12,709 bases of DNA from Clarireedia homoeocarpa (GCA_001465935.1 LNKV01000148.1:1-12709), one strand, 5' to 3'. Positions 1 to 9,612 are shown, numbered from the stretch's first letter. Numbers and translations are program-made. Notes: generated by a model from the letters alone, not told the origin.

Positions 1-439
1 TTATATAATAGTTTGAGATTATTAATTAATTATATTTATATATAAGTTTATATTATTTATTCTTACTAGTATTACTATTATTAACTCTATTATTACTATT
101 CTAGAAATATTGTTTTTAAACTACTTTCTCTTTTTTATAAGTAGGTAGTAGTTTTAAAAGTATATTTATAATAATTTATAATAAATAGTCTTAGTTTTAT
201 TAAAATAGAATATAGCTTTTATATAAAATTATATTTAAGATATATAGTTTTTAATAATATATCTTTTATATATAAATACTATATTTATTTAAAGTAAAAG
301 TACTTTTATTTTTAATAATTATAATAAATATTATAAATAAGGTTTTATACTTTTCTCAATCTATATTCAGTTTACTAAATATTAGAATAGTACTTATAAT
401 AATTATAAATAATAAGATTATAATATTTATTACTATATT
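1..439. other. Extremely AT-rich stretch, no gene recognised
   Basis: This stretch is A and T with short T-rich and TA-rich runs; about 36 of the first 300 bases are G or C, and there is no CA dinucleotide in bases 1-300. I see no protein motif on either strand, no tRNA-like cloverleaf and no terminal repeat I can pair. It lies downstream of the minus-strand copia remnant at 1000-2250, so it may include that element's 3' LTR or part of another degraded element. That is inference from position only. Confidence 0.6.
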
Positions 440-845
440 ATTATCGAAGTTTTATTCAACAACTTATTAAACGATCTTAATAATAATACTAATAATAAAT
501 ATAATAAAAGTAACTTAGATAAAACTCTAGTTAAATCTAAGTTAGTAGATAAAATAACTATTAATTTAATAGTCTTTATAATTAATATTTCTTATAAGAA
601 TTCTATTATTCTCTAAAGTATATATAAAACTTTCTTTTTATTTATAAATATAATTCCTTTAATTTATTATAAGTTCGTATATAACTATTAAATAATACTT
701 AAGTTTAGTTTTAACTTTTATATAATATTTAAGATAAATAGTAAGTTTCTATTTTATAAAACTAAAAAGTTTTTCTAATTTTCTATTAATTCTCATTTAA
801 TTTTTATTAAACTTTTATTATATATAAAGTATATTCCTTATTTAT
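440..845 (-). pseudogene. Possible RIP-degraded reading frame, product unknown
   Basis: Read on the minus strand from 845 towards 440, one frame gives a plausible hydrophilic protein if its TAA/TAG codons are taken as former Gln or Trp codons. It is rich in Lys, Tyr, Gln and Leu and has segments such as LFNSYIRTYNKLKELYL and NSYKKY. All stops except one TGA near 460 are TAA or TAG. The other frames look less protein-like, but I did not test them exhaustively. I do not recognise a family. The character (charged, helical-looking, no catalytic motif) would suit a retrotransposon Gag, but it could be chance in such biased DNA. It lies beyond the C-terminal end of the copia remnant at 1000-2250, so it is not that element's own gag unless a second copy follows. 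Confidence 0.28.
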
Positions 846-999
846 CTAACTATTTAATAAATAATTATAATAAAAATACTATAAAGAAAATTCAAATAAC
901 TATATTATACTCTTTAATTTATATTTTAAGAAAACTAAAAAATAAAAAACTTAAATAAATAAAATTCTCCTTTCTAATATTACTTTTTATTATTATATA

Positions 1000-2250
1000 A
1001 TTTACTTTTTTATGTAGATAGTAAGTTTATTTATATTAATTATTATTTCTAGTATCTTATTTACTATCTCTTTAATTATTATATTAGTAAGATTATTATT
1101 ACTTTTGATTTATTAAATTTCTATTAACTCTCTTCTTTTATATAATTAATATAAAGTTATAATATTAATTATCAATTGTTTCTTTTTTATTATTCTAAAT
1201 TTTATAAAATAGTTATATAAGAAATATAAATTTATATAAATAATAGTCGGTAATACTAGAAGTTCTAACTACTTAATAATTATTTAAATTATATAACTAA
1301 TTATAATTACTAAATTGATATTAATAACTATTCTATATATCTTAGATATTAATATACTTTAAATTATATATTTACTTTTTATATTATTCTAGTAGATTAA
1401 ATTATTTTTTATTCTAAATATATTATTTGAACTTTTATATAAATATTTGTTTATTAGAAAGATCTTATATTTAAGTTATAAACTAAGATCTTTATTATTA
1501 ATAAATAATCTATTTATAAATATAAAGAGTTTTATTATTTATAATTTTAGAAAGGTATAATAAATTCCTTTATTTAAATTCTCGATTTATTATTTCAACT
1601 ATTTATTTAGAACTTTAATTTTATTATATAAGAATTCTTAATATTATATTATAATTAATAAGTCGAAGTTTATTTTTAATTAATAAATACTTAAGAAATA
1701 TACTTTTTAAATATACTATTTATAATATTTAGTTAAACGATTCTTAGATTTAAAGTTTATAAACTTAATCTTTTACTTTTATTTATTTTATATAAAATTA
1801 AGATTTTTATTTTTAATTTATAATTTATATTTATTGAAAATCAAAGATATTTTATATAAAAACTTCTCGATTAATTTTACTTAGAAATTTATTTATTTCA
1901 ACTCTCTTTCTTTTTTCTATCTAAAATTCTTATTTTTTAAAATTAGAATATTATTTATTTATATTACTATTATTATAAATATTTTAAGATCTTTAAAGAT
2001 TAAAAAATAAAAATTATATAAAAAGAGTTTTATATTTAATTTATCTTTATAGTAATTTATTATAGAAAGATCTATATAATATATATAATTATAAAATAGA
2101 ATTGATTATTTGATTGAATATATATATAGTTAGTTTTTATAAACTGATCTTTAAAAATATAAAGCTAAAACTTATAATCTATATTATAATATTATTAAAG
2201 ATCAGTGATTTTAGTATATTACTTAGAACTCTTATTAATATATTATAATC
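1000..2250 (-). pseudogene. Ty1/copia polyprotein remnant (RT C-terminal half and RNase H), truncated
   Basis: This is the C-terminal part of a copia-type Pol, the enzyme that copied the element's RNA into DNA in virus-like particles. In one minus-strand frame (codon starts at 1955, 1949, 1490 and 1028 agree) I read VIQINNILIL at about 1967-1938, the degraded form of the RT motif QIDDTLIL, with both catalytic Asp codons now AAT (1955-1950). It is followed by FRQKKERELKQINF (reading * as Q) and the connection segment FNKYKLQIKNKNLNF. The RNase H motif NNKDLSL*LKY (about 1500-1470), typical of a fungal copia clade with a NNKDLSSQ signature, comes next. Downstream are matches to the family's SLYxxxxKxxTTxxKRLxID and RRELxEI segments, and the frame fades out near 1000. 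Upstream of about 2150 the RT fingers become hard to follow. Gag, protease and integrase are missing: the remnant is 5'-truncated or interrupted. Family confidence is high; the end points are approximate. Confidence 0.85.
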
Positions 2251-2699
2251 TTTATTTATATTTTCTTTATAAATTATAGAATCAGATAGAATTACTCTTT
2301 TAAATTTAAAACTTTTACTAATCTTTATAAATAAAACTAAGAATCTTAAAAAGAAAAGAGAGAATTAATTATATTTTTATTATTATTATATACTTAGTTA
2401 TTAATTAAACTATAATAATTATAAGTTTAGTCTAATATTTATTTTATTATATAGAAAAACTATTTACTAGTTTATTTAAAAAACTATCTTTTTAAATACT
2501 TTCTTATATCTACTAATTATTTTTCTTTATTCTTCTAATCTTAGTAATTATTATATTTTAATTTAGAATAATTAGTGATACTAGACTTATTATCTGATAA
2601 TAATAGATAATATAGTTTTTAAAGTTTAGATAATAATATTAAGTTAAAGGAATATAATATCTAGTTAATCTTAATATTTATAAAGAATTAACTCGATTA
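2251..2699. other. No recognisable gene between two copia remnants
   Basis: These roughly 450 bases separate the minus-strand copia remnant from the start of the plus-strand copia Gag. They should contain the 5' LTR and primer-binding site of the plus-strand element and possibly the broken edge of the minus-strand one. I could not find an LTR end, a tRNA-Met-complementary primer site or a copy of the 8118-8600 sequence. In the frame used downstream the DNA stays protein-like back to about 2700 and then loses that character. Confidence 0.5.
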
Positions 2700-3900
2700 T
2701 TAACTAATATTTAATTTAATAATTCGATTAATAAAAATTAATTTATTTAATCTTTATTAAAACTACTTTTTATATATTAATTAAAAGATAAGTTATATAT
2801 TTAGTTGTTTACTAACTATAATATTAAAATAAATAGAATTGATAAAAAGAATATAAATATAAAAGATTATTTAAAATTAAAGTATTTATTAATCTAAGAT
2901 ATTTACAAGGATTTTATAATTTTATAAAAGTAATTTTAAAATAAGAAAGTTAAATATAATATTTACTATAAAGTTTTTAAAGATATCTATATATAGATTA
3001 TTATAACTATAAATACTAATTTCCTTATCGATTATAGTTTATATAATACTAACTTTAATAATATTATTTTATATAATACTATCTATTCTCTTAAGATTTA
3101 TCTTATATTTTATAAATTAATAGTTCTAACTAATATTCAGAAAGAATATATTAATATACTCGATTAAATATAATATAATTAAATATCTTTAAATAATTAG
3201 TATAAGAAATAAAATATAGTTTATAATAAAGCTTGTATATATTAATTAAATAAAATAAAAAGAATAATCGTTATAATTATCTTTCTAAAGATAGTAAAAA
3301 TCAAGATTGAACTAATCTAAGTAAATAAGGAACTAAGATATATTATTATAAATTAATAGTTAAATCTATTTATTTTAACTTTAAACTAAATAAATATTAT
3401 TCTCGCTACTTAATTAACTAATAAATCTCGTAAGTTTAAAGAAAAAAGTGTTTTTATAATAACAATCTTTATAAAAGATATTATAGAATTAAAGACTATT
3501 TTAAACAAGAAAAATAAATCTAAGTTTAAATTTTAAAGAGATAAAAATAAATTAACTAAGAAAGAAAATAAGAATTATCTATATTACTTAAAAAGTTAAT
3601 TCTCTAATTTAGAGAACAGATATATATAAAAACTAAAAGATTATAGTTAGTTAAAAGAAGTATTAAAGAATAAATTAATTAAAGAAAGATTTAATAATAC
3701 TGAAATTAGATAAATTAAAGAGAGGTTTAAATTACTTTAATAAAATAATTTAAAGAAGATAATAATTAAGAAAGAACTATTATAACTAATAACTAATTTA
3801 ATTACCTTTTTATTATCTTTCTCTAGAAAAGTTATAATAATAATTATTAATCTCTCTTTAGTAGATATTAATAATTCTAGTATATATTCTATATTAGTTA
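2700..3900 (+). pseudogene. Gag region of the plus-strand copia element
   Basis: This part encoded the capsid-like Gag protein that packages element RNA. In frame I read segments such as RIDKKNINIKDYLKLKY (about 2835-2885), KVKYNIYYKVFKDIY (about 2940-2985) and LYNTIYSLKIYL (about 3070-3105). They fit the helical UBN2/retrotran_gag-type Gag of fungal copia elements, including the usual 'W-N/Y-Y-A-C' helix seen here as NIVYNKACIYQLNK (about 3215-3255). Near 3573-3587 the codons NYLYY stand where the family has a CLC-type zinc knuckle, with Tyr in place of Cys, as TGY to TAY mutation would give. After that comes a Lys/Glu/Gln-rich linker to the protease. The zinc knuckle call is tentative; the Gag assignment rests mainly on position and general similarity. 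Confidence 0.7.
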
Positions 3901-3929
3901 TTACTAATAAATACTACTTAATAAACTCT

Positions 3930-4190
3930 ATTCTTCTAGATAATTATAATATAATATATTTAGTTAATAATATCTCTTTACTTAATAATAGAAAGATTAT
4001 TTATTTTAATAATAATAATATTATCGAAATTAGTATATTATTATTACCGATTGTCGGATAAAGTACTTATACTATCAAGAATATTTTTAATAGTTTTAAA
4101 AGATCTAATATAAAGGATCTTATTTTAATAAATATTATTTTTATTCCTGGTTTTTATATTAATATAATCTCTAAGTCTTAATTAGTAAAA
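3930..4190 (+). pseudogene. Retropepsin-like aspartic protease of the copia element
   Basis: This domain cut the polyprotein into Gag, integrase and RT/RNase H. The active-site segment reads LLDNYNIIYLVNNISLL from about 3933, matching the fungal copia pattern L-D-N/S-C/G-x-x-x-H-V/L-x-N. The catalytic Asp codon (GAT, 3939-3941) is intact. Further on, LLLPIVG*STYTIKNIFN (about 4044-4097) corresponds to the 'LPI-x-G-x-G' flap region, and IFIPGFYINIISKS (about 4140-4181) to the conserved 'V-x-G-F-H-V-N-I-V-S' strand, with His changed to Tyr. The domain passes directly into the pre-integrase region in the same frame. Confidence 0.85.
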
Positions 4191-4444
4191 ATAAATTTAT
4201 AGTTTTATAATCTCGACTATATATTAAGATATAATATATATAAGAAAAGTATAATCGTTATATTATTTATATAAAAGTATAATCTAGTTTTTTTAAAATT
4301 TAAAAAAGTTATTTCTTACTATTTAACTGATTTAAATAATATTCTTATAAATAAAGTTATAATAATATATTTAGTTATTTATTATAAAATTAATAAGTCT
4401 TTTAAATAATTATATAATCTTCTATTTAATAGAGAGGATATTAT

Positions 4445-4600
4445 ATAAATATAATATAATAGAACTAGATATTTTAGATAGAAAGCTCTTAAATATTTAA
4501 TAAATAAAGTAAAAAGTATAAAAATTAAAGGGATCTTAAAGATTAATTATAAGTATTATATAAGAATATATATTAAATAGATTATCAACTATTGTTTAAA
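4445..4600 (+). pseudogene. Pre-integrase zinc-binding (HHCC-type) domain
   Basis: This is the N-terminal zinc domain that helps integrase multimerise and bind DNA ends. The family motif W-H-x-R-T/L-G-H-L appears as *YNRTRYFR*KAL beginning at 4452: TAA stands for Trp, and both His positions are TAT (4455 and about 4470). The following C-x-x-C pair is visible as Tyr-Lys-Tyr-Tyr, TAT codons at 4548 and 4557. All four zinc ligands are therefore lost by transitions of the RIP type (CAY to TAY, TGY to TAY). The segment IKIKGILKINYKYY leads into the integrase core. Confidence 0.82.
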
Positions 4601-5140
4601 AGATCGATAATCATTATAATTATTTTATAAAGTTATATAAAATCTTTTCAACTTCTTAATATTATTCAATAAATATTTATAGTTATTACTAATCAAAGAG
4701 TTATATAATAATAAGATCTTTAGAATTCTATTTATTAATAAGATCTATTACAAAGTATTCTAAACGATTACTAATTTTAAAATATAAATAAAATAATAAT
4801 ATTACTTATTTATTTATATTATCAAATAAGATAATAATAGATTAGTAATCAGTATTAACGAATATATAGAGTTCAAATAATAGATATTTATAAAAGGAAT
4901 TAAAATTAAACTATCACTAACTTATATTTATAAATTAAATAATATAATAGAGTATATAAGTTAGAAGATTATTATTAAGACGATAAAAATATAAACTCAA
5001 ATAAATCTTCTATTACAGTTATAGTCCGAAATTATATAAATAATAATTTACTTATATAATATAAGTCTATTATAATAGAAAAACTTCAAGATATTAAATA
5101 AAGTTTTAAATTTATAGTTTAAATAATATTTTCGATAATA
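4600..5140 (+). pseudogene. Integrase catalytic core of the copia element
   Basis: This domain joined the DNA copy to the host chromosome. The DDE catalytic triad can be placed. The first Asp, in the family context V-A-W-D-L, is now AAT at 4641-4643. The second, in K*DNNR (family S-D-N), is still GAT at 4830-4832. Glu is still GAG at 4950-4952 within LNNIIEYIS*KII, the degraded form of P-N-G-V-A-E-R-A-G. There are 39 codons between the second Asp and Glu. Downstream, INLLLQL*SEII and IYLYNIS (about 5000-5065) match the conserved 'NLP-x-x-L-W-P-E' and 'YLLNRTP' helices. One of the three acids and much of the Pro/Thr/Ala content have been converted (P to L, T to I, A to V), as expected for CA to TA mutation. 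Confidence 0.88.
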
Positions 5141-5259
5141 TAATCTAGTATTAATAATATTAGTTATTACTAATTTATATTTAAACTAAAATAATATATA
5201 CTATTATAACTATTAAGTTTATTCTTTAAATAAAAAATAAGAAATTAATATTAATAAAC

Positions 5260-6540
5260 AATAATATAAAATTAATCCTCGAGTCTATTTAAAATACTTA
5301 ATAAATTATATATCTAGATTACTGATTTATTAAATATAGATATTAAAGTTTAATAAAATTATTATTATTTATAATATCTAGTTTAATAAAAATATTATTT
5401 ACTTTAAAGCTAATAAGAATTAAAAAGTACTTTTAAAAGAGTATTTAAATAAAATTATTTGAATCTTTGATTTTAAGATTATTGAAAATTTAAATAGATT
5501 AATATTAGAAAGTAATAATATAAATAATCTTAATATAATTATTAGAGAGATTACTTTATAAAGTATTAATAACTAAGAATATTATAAAGAGATCTCGAGA
5601 GTAAAGAAGTTTAATAATAATAAATAAAGTCTTTTTAGTAGTTTATAACTTTCGGATAATAGTTTATATCTAGATAGAAATAGTAATAGTCTAAATATAT
5701 AATATTTATAAGATCAACTTAAAGATTAAATTAATATTAAAATTGAAACTACAACTAATTAAATTCAGAGTATAAAGATTGATATTTTTATTAATAATAA
5801 ATAAAATTAGAAAGAAAGATAAATAGAATATAAAGTATTTAGTAAGTTTATATTATTTACTTTATTAATAACTAAAAGAGTTAATAAACTTAAAGATAAG
5901 ATAGATTATAATTATATTAATATTATTAATATACTTTATAAAAAGTATAAAGAAAGTTTAAAAGAAGATATTATTAAGTCTATATCTTTATAGATTAAAG
6001 ATACTTTATATAATCTTATATATATTCTATATAATAGTATTCGATAGTATAAATAGAAAAAGATTAAAGCTATTTTAATATAAATAAAAGTTTCTTAATT
6101 AACTAATTTATTAGATAAAAAAGGTTATTTACTTAAGAAACTAAGATTCGCGATTGAAGTTCTAATTAAAAGAGTAAATAGAAGACTAAATAATTAAGAT
6201 ATCAGTTTTTTTTTTTATTAATTAAATTAAATTTTAATATATAATATTAGATAATAGAAACGACTTCGTTTAAGATATAATAAGAAGATTATTAATATAT
6301 TTATTAAAATAATTATTACTTAATTATCTTTAAAAAGTAGTAAGAAACTTAATAATTTCTATAATATATTCTAATTTAATTAATCAGATATAGATAGAAA
6401 TAAAGAATAAAGTAAATTTATAATACTTTATAATATAATAGTAGCTATAATTATAATAAAACTAAAAAAACTTATAATAGAATTACTATAGTTATCTAAA
6501 ATTTATAAAAACTAAATAATTAAATTATCTAAGTATTATC
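5260..6540 (+). pseudogene. Integrase C-terminal domain and linker to RT
   Basis: From 5274 the frame reads NPRVYLKYLINYISR, the degraded form of the copia integrase C-terminal signature P-R-A-Y-L-G-Y-L-V-G-Y-D-S. FNKIIIIYNI*FNKN follows (about 5342-5390), matching 'N-K-V-I-x-T-R-D-V-x-F-N-E'. From about 5450 to 6540 comes the variable, charged linker that separates integrase and RT in copia elements; I see no domain there. It includes an 11-T run at 6206-6216 and an in-frame TGA at 5460. The frame is the same before and after the linker, so any indels within it must net to a multiple of three. Confidence 0.75.
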
Positions 6541-7330
6541 GAGACTTAAATATATATCTAATAAGATTAGTATTCAAAGTTGATTATAATAAAGAGATTA
6601 ACAATCTTAGAACTTAGAATATATAGAGGGAAATACTAAAAAACTTAGTAAAAATTAAATTAATTCTTTTAAAATAGATCTTTATATATAAAACTAATTA
6701 AGATAAGTATATTATAAAATATAGATCGCGACTTATAGTAAAAAGAGATTTATAAATAAAAAGCACGATCGAATTAATTTATATTATAATACTTACTTTT
6801 TATTCCTTTTATATTATTATAATTATAATAGTTAAGTTTAATCTTAAAATTAAATAGTTCGATATAATAAATACTTTTATAAATATATTATATAATCTAA
6901 GTAGCGAGTTAGTTATATATTACTTACTAAATAGTTATAAAGTAAAAAGTATAATTATAATTATTAACTATATCCTCTATAGCTTATAAAACTTATTAGT
7001 AATTTAATTTAAAGATTTTATTAAGACTTTAATTAGATTAAAAATAAAGCTATATTTAAATAAACTTTATATATTTATTATTAAAAATTATAAAATATTA
7101 GTACTCTTCTTTATAGATAATATTTAAGTTATTTATAATAAGAAATATATTAAAGAAATTAAGAGAATTACTAATAAGATCCGATCTATATATAAATTAT
7201 ATAAAATAAATAATATAGAATAGTTCTTAGAAATTCGAATTATTAGAAACTAATTTTAAAAAAGATTATAACTAGTCTATAATATCTATATTAAAAAGAT
7301 TGCTAGAAAATTTAATCTTATTAATAATAA
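6540..7330 (+). pseudogene. Reverse transcriptase of the copia element
   Basis: This is the RNA/DNA-dependent DNA polymerase of the element. The frame shows FKVDYNKEINNLRT* at 6573 (start of RT), LLK*IFIYKTN (about 6663-6695; family P-L-x-W-V-F-x-Y-K) and KYRSRLIVKRDL* (about 6717-6755; K-x-K-A-R-L-V-V-R-G-D-L-Q). FNLKIK*FDIINTFIN from 6837 follows, where GAT at 6861 is the first catalytic Asp. The second catalytic pair lies in LVLFFIDNI*VIYN at about 7098-7139: GAT (7116) is kept and AAT (7119) replaces the second Asp of Y-V-D-D. Then *FLEIRIIRN (about 7221-7250) and IYIKKIARKF (about 7285-7312) match 'W-F-L-G-I-R-I-x-R' and 'Y-I-x-K-I-A-x-K-F'. The family call is secure; the enzyme is dead. 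Confidence 0.93.
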
Positions 7331-7399
7331 ACTTATAAATACTCTATTTCTAATTATAGAATTTAAGAAAAATAAAAATAATATAGTAAGATTAATAGT

Positions 7400-8060
7400 T
7401 AAAAAATATTAAGAAAAAGTTAGATTAATTTTATATATTACAATTATTTTATATATAAATATCGTATTTACTATATTATAATTATTTTACTTTCTTATTA
7501 ATCTATTGAAAAATCACTTAAGAATAGTAAATTATTATATTAGTTATTTATAAAGAATAAGATATTTTATTATTAAGTATAATATAAATTACTTATTCTA
7601 ACTACTTATAATATTAAATATATTATTTACTAATAATAGTAAAATAAAGTAATCTTCTTAAAAGTATATAATATTATTATATAATAGACTGATTATCTAG
7701 AAAATATCGAAGTAAGATACTATAATAATATCTATAATTGAAACTAAGCTACTTAGTATAGAAAGAATTATAAAAGAAATTATAGTAATAAATAAATTAT
7801 TAAAGGAATTTAAACTAACTATATTTAAACTAATTACTATTTATTATAATAATATATAAGTAATAAGATTAGTTATAAGTAAGAATAAGAGAATATTTAC
7901 TAAATTTAAATATATTAATATTTAAAATATATAGTTAAAATAAGAATATTCAAAGAAATCGTTTAATATTATCTATTTATTTATAAAGGATATACTTATT
8001 AATAGTTTTATTAAGAATTTTATATAGTAATAGTTTGAATGTTTTTATATTTACTTAAAT
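7400..8060 (+). pseudogene. Connection and RNase H domain, C-terminus of copia Pol
   Basis: RNase H removed the RNA template during reverse transcription. The connection segment LILYITIILYINIVFTIL (about 7426-7480) corresponds to 'S-I-L-Y-A-A-V-I-T-R-P-D-V-A-F-A'. In RNase H I read FTNNSKIK*SS*KYI (about 7626-7670; D-A-S-F-A-D-N-x-x-x-R-x-S-S-Q-G-Y), *KISK*DTIIISIIETK (about 7697-7748; with catalytic Glu GAA at 7740), and IRLVISKNKRIFTKFKYIN (about 7866-7923; I-x-L-V-x-x-x-x-x-R-x-S-T-K-L-K-H-V-D). The C-terminal NSFIKNF (8001-8021) is the degraded D-G-L-T-K-x-L, followed by F*CFYIYLNLQDIK-like sequence ending the protein (the family's Gln/Glu-rich 'K-F-E-x-F' tail). The end lies at a TAA near 8115-8129. 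Confidence 0.9.
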
Positions 8061-8117
8061 CTACAAGATATAAAAAGTAAGATTAAGAAATTAAATATAA
8101 TAGTTAAAACTTTATAA

Positions 8118-8599
8118 AATACTTTTTAAAAGTTATTTTTTTATTTATCGTTTCTTTTTATAAATAAAATTTATTAATAATTTAATCTTAAAATATAAAG
8201 TAAAGTAAAGTTAAAATAGATGATTTTCTAAAAAACAATTAATTTACTTAGTAAAAATCTTTTTTTAAACTGATTCTTTTATAATATCTAGAAATTCAAT
8301 TTAATATAATTATTAATATAAATAAATAGTATAGGAAATATAGTTAATAGATAGATAATCTTAAGTTATTTATATAATAGAATTATTGATTAATATAAAA
8401 TAAAGTTAATTCTATAATATCTTTAATTATTTATTTAAAGTATTTTAAATACTTATTATAAGTTTATATAAAAGATATTAAGTTTAATATATACTTAATT
8501 AACTACTTTTAAACTATCTAAATATATTTTAAATACTTTTATTTAGTTATCTTATTATTATCTAATATCTACTTTATCTTAATATAAAATAATTACTTA
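8118..8599. other. No recognisable gene; expected position of copia 3' LTR
   Basis: This stretch follows the copia stop. By position it should hold the polypurine tract and 3' LTR of the element at 2700-8117. A weak candidate for the tract is the purine run in AGTATAGGAAATATAG (about 8329-8344), but I could not match the following bases to anything at 2250-2700, so I do not call an LTR. No protein-like frame was noticed on either strand. Confidence 0.45.
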
Positions 8600-9369
8600 A
8601 CTTCCTCTTTTAAAAACCTAGATATAACTAACTTTCTAAATACTATTATATAAGTCTCAATATAATTTATAAACGAATTTAAAGTAATAGAGAAACTTTA
8701 AGAATAAACTAAGTAGTTAATATTTTAATATAAAGATTAATATATAAAAAACTTATATTTATTTAGAAGATTATAAATATCTAGAACTTTTAGATAACTA
8801 TTTAAAGTATTAGAGCTTTATATATATATTAAAGACTTATAAAGTATAATATAAAATAGAGTTATAAAATAATAAAGAGTTTATAAAACTACTTCGAGAA
8901 TAAGTTAAGAATAACTAGATAACCTAGAATAATATATAAAAGTAATAGTAGAAAGAGTATTTAAAGAAGTACTAATTATATTAATATAAAATATAAAGAT
9001 TACTTTATTATAAGAAAACCTTTAAGAAGTAATAAGAGGATTAGAATAACTAATCTAATCTAGATTTTAAGAGTAAGTATAATAAGAACTAGATAAAATA
9101 AATAGATTATTATTTTTATTATTACTATCTTTATTATTCTTTTTATTCTCTTTATTCTTATTACTTTCCTAATTATTATCTTTTTTATTAGAAGACTAAT
9201 CTATAAAATAATCTTCTAAACTATATATCTTAATTAATATTTTAAAAAACTTCTTTATATCTTTTAAATCTTAAAGACTCGATATTAAGTTAATTATAGA
9301 AATAATAAAAAGAAACTTATTTTATTAGAATCTTTTAACTCAAATAATACTAGTAACTTCTTAGTAGTT
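8600..9369 (+). pseudogene. RIP-degraded reading frame of unknown product
   Basis: One plus-strand frame (codon starts at 8600, 8675, ...) gives about 250 codons of protein-like sequence if TAA/TAG are read as former Gln/Trp. It contains no TGA in the part I translated. It starts with Ser/Phe/Asn-rich sequence, then a charged, helix-prone section (EFKVIEKL*E*TK* at 8675, SRIS*E*LDNLE*YIKVIVE at about 8885-8945 and *E*V**ELDKINRL at about 9070-9110). Then comes a low-complexity run of TTA/TCT/TTC codons (9106-9190) and a final Lys/Ile-rich part. I do not recognise it. The many Gln positions and the low-complexity run could fit a Gag-like protein, or a Gln/Ser-rich host or repeat protein. It is cut off by the gypsy LTR at 9395, as if the gypsy element had inserted in or next to it. 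The minus strand of the same stretch looks less coherent. Confidence 0.35.
9106..9190. repeat. G-free low-complexity (TTA/TTC/TCT) tract
   Basis: These 85 bases contain no G on the plus strand and consist mainly of TTA, TTT, TTC, CTA and TCT triplets. In the frame of the unknown degraded ORF they would encode Leu, Phe and Ser. Before CA to TA mutation many TTA codons could have been TCA (Ser) and CTA codons CCA (Pro). The strand bias is much stronger than in the flanks. Confidence 0.6.
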
Positions 9370-9394
9370 AATATTAAAATTTTAAAAACAAAGT

Positions 9395-9609
9395 TATAAC
9401 GAGATTACTAGTTAAGATACTAAATAACCTTAGAATTAACAATTATAAAACTAAGAGGATTATAAGGATTCGAAGGCTTATATACAAGAAGAGATTATAT
9501 ACTTAATTATATATATACTAATATATACTTGTATACTTGATATCTGACTTACTCTTATAAAGGTTATATTCTTATATAGTATTATAATAATTTAGTTAGA
9601 ATTATTATA
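9395..9609 (-). repeat. 3' LTR of the gypsy element (about 215 bp)
   Basis: The LTR starts three bases beyond the polypurine tract. Its minus-strand ends read TATAAT at 9609 and GTTATA ending at 9395. They are imperfect inverted repeats that revert to the usual TGTAAY...RTTACA (TG...CA) ends if TG and CA became TA. The length is short but normal for fungal gypsy LTRs. It contains a TATA-like box and several TATA-rich repeats around 9500-9540. The second LTR copy is outside the window, so the ends are inferred from this one copy and the adjacent tract. Confidence 0.75.
9571..9578 (-). promoter_or_regulatory. TATA-like box inside the gypsy LTR
   Basis: The minus strand reads TATATAAG, followed by AATATAACC. 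The position about 30 bases inside the LTR and the flanking context suit a promoter box for element transcription, but in DNA this AT-rich TATA strings occur everywhere, so the call rests on position alone. Confidence 0.35.
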
Positions 9610-9612
9610 TTA

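Larger units (their letters stand above)
2700..8117 (+). mobile_element. Ty1/copia retrotransposon, complete gag-pol coding region, RIP-inactivated
   Basis: A single reading frame (codon starts divisible by 3) carries all the parts of a copia polyprotein in canonical order: Gag, aspartic protease, zinc-binding pre-integrase domain, integrase, integrase C-terminal domain, RT and RNase H. Anchors checked in this frame are 2907, 3939, 4452, 4830, 4950, 5277, 6573, 6861, 7116, 7740 and 8031. The span of about 1,800 codons suits a one-ORF fungal copia element, and integrase before RT defines the superfamily. The frame is broken by dozens of TAA/TAG codons at former Gln/Trp sites, with occasional TGA (for example 5460), but no net frameshift. 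The N-terminus is uncertain (no ATG survives; Gag-like sequence starts at 2700-2800) and the stop is one of the TAA codons near 8115-8129. LTRs were not identified. The element lies in opposite orientation to both neighbours. Confidence 0.93.

Noticed and set aside
2640..2720. Possible LTR pair: TTAATCTTAATATTTATA at about 2666 against TAATCTTAAGTTATTTATA at about 8356
   Set aside because: Aligning them needs transversions and indels, which RIP does not cause. The similarity is at the level expected by chance in such biased sequence.
3449..3520. A C-x-x-C-like zinc knuckle starting with KCFYNNN at about 3446
   Set aside because: It lies in a different frame from the otherwise single-frame gag-pol. 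The in-frame NYLYY site at 3573 fits the expected position better.
6206..6216. Run of 11 T as a terminator or frameshift site
   Set aside because: It lies in the middle of the copia integrase-RT linker, and the reading phase is the same on both sides. It is most likely simple homopolymer variation.
8600..9395. Minus-strand reading of this stretch as the missing 5' half of the minus-strand copia element
   Set aside because: No integrase, protease or Gag motif of that family could be read, and the plus-strand frame is more coherent.
9500..9545. TATATACTAATATATACTTGTATACTTG-like direct repeats as a CRISPR-like or satellite array
   Set aside because: The repeats are short, irregular and confined to the gypsy LTR; there are no spacers or repeat units of constant length.
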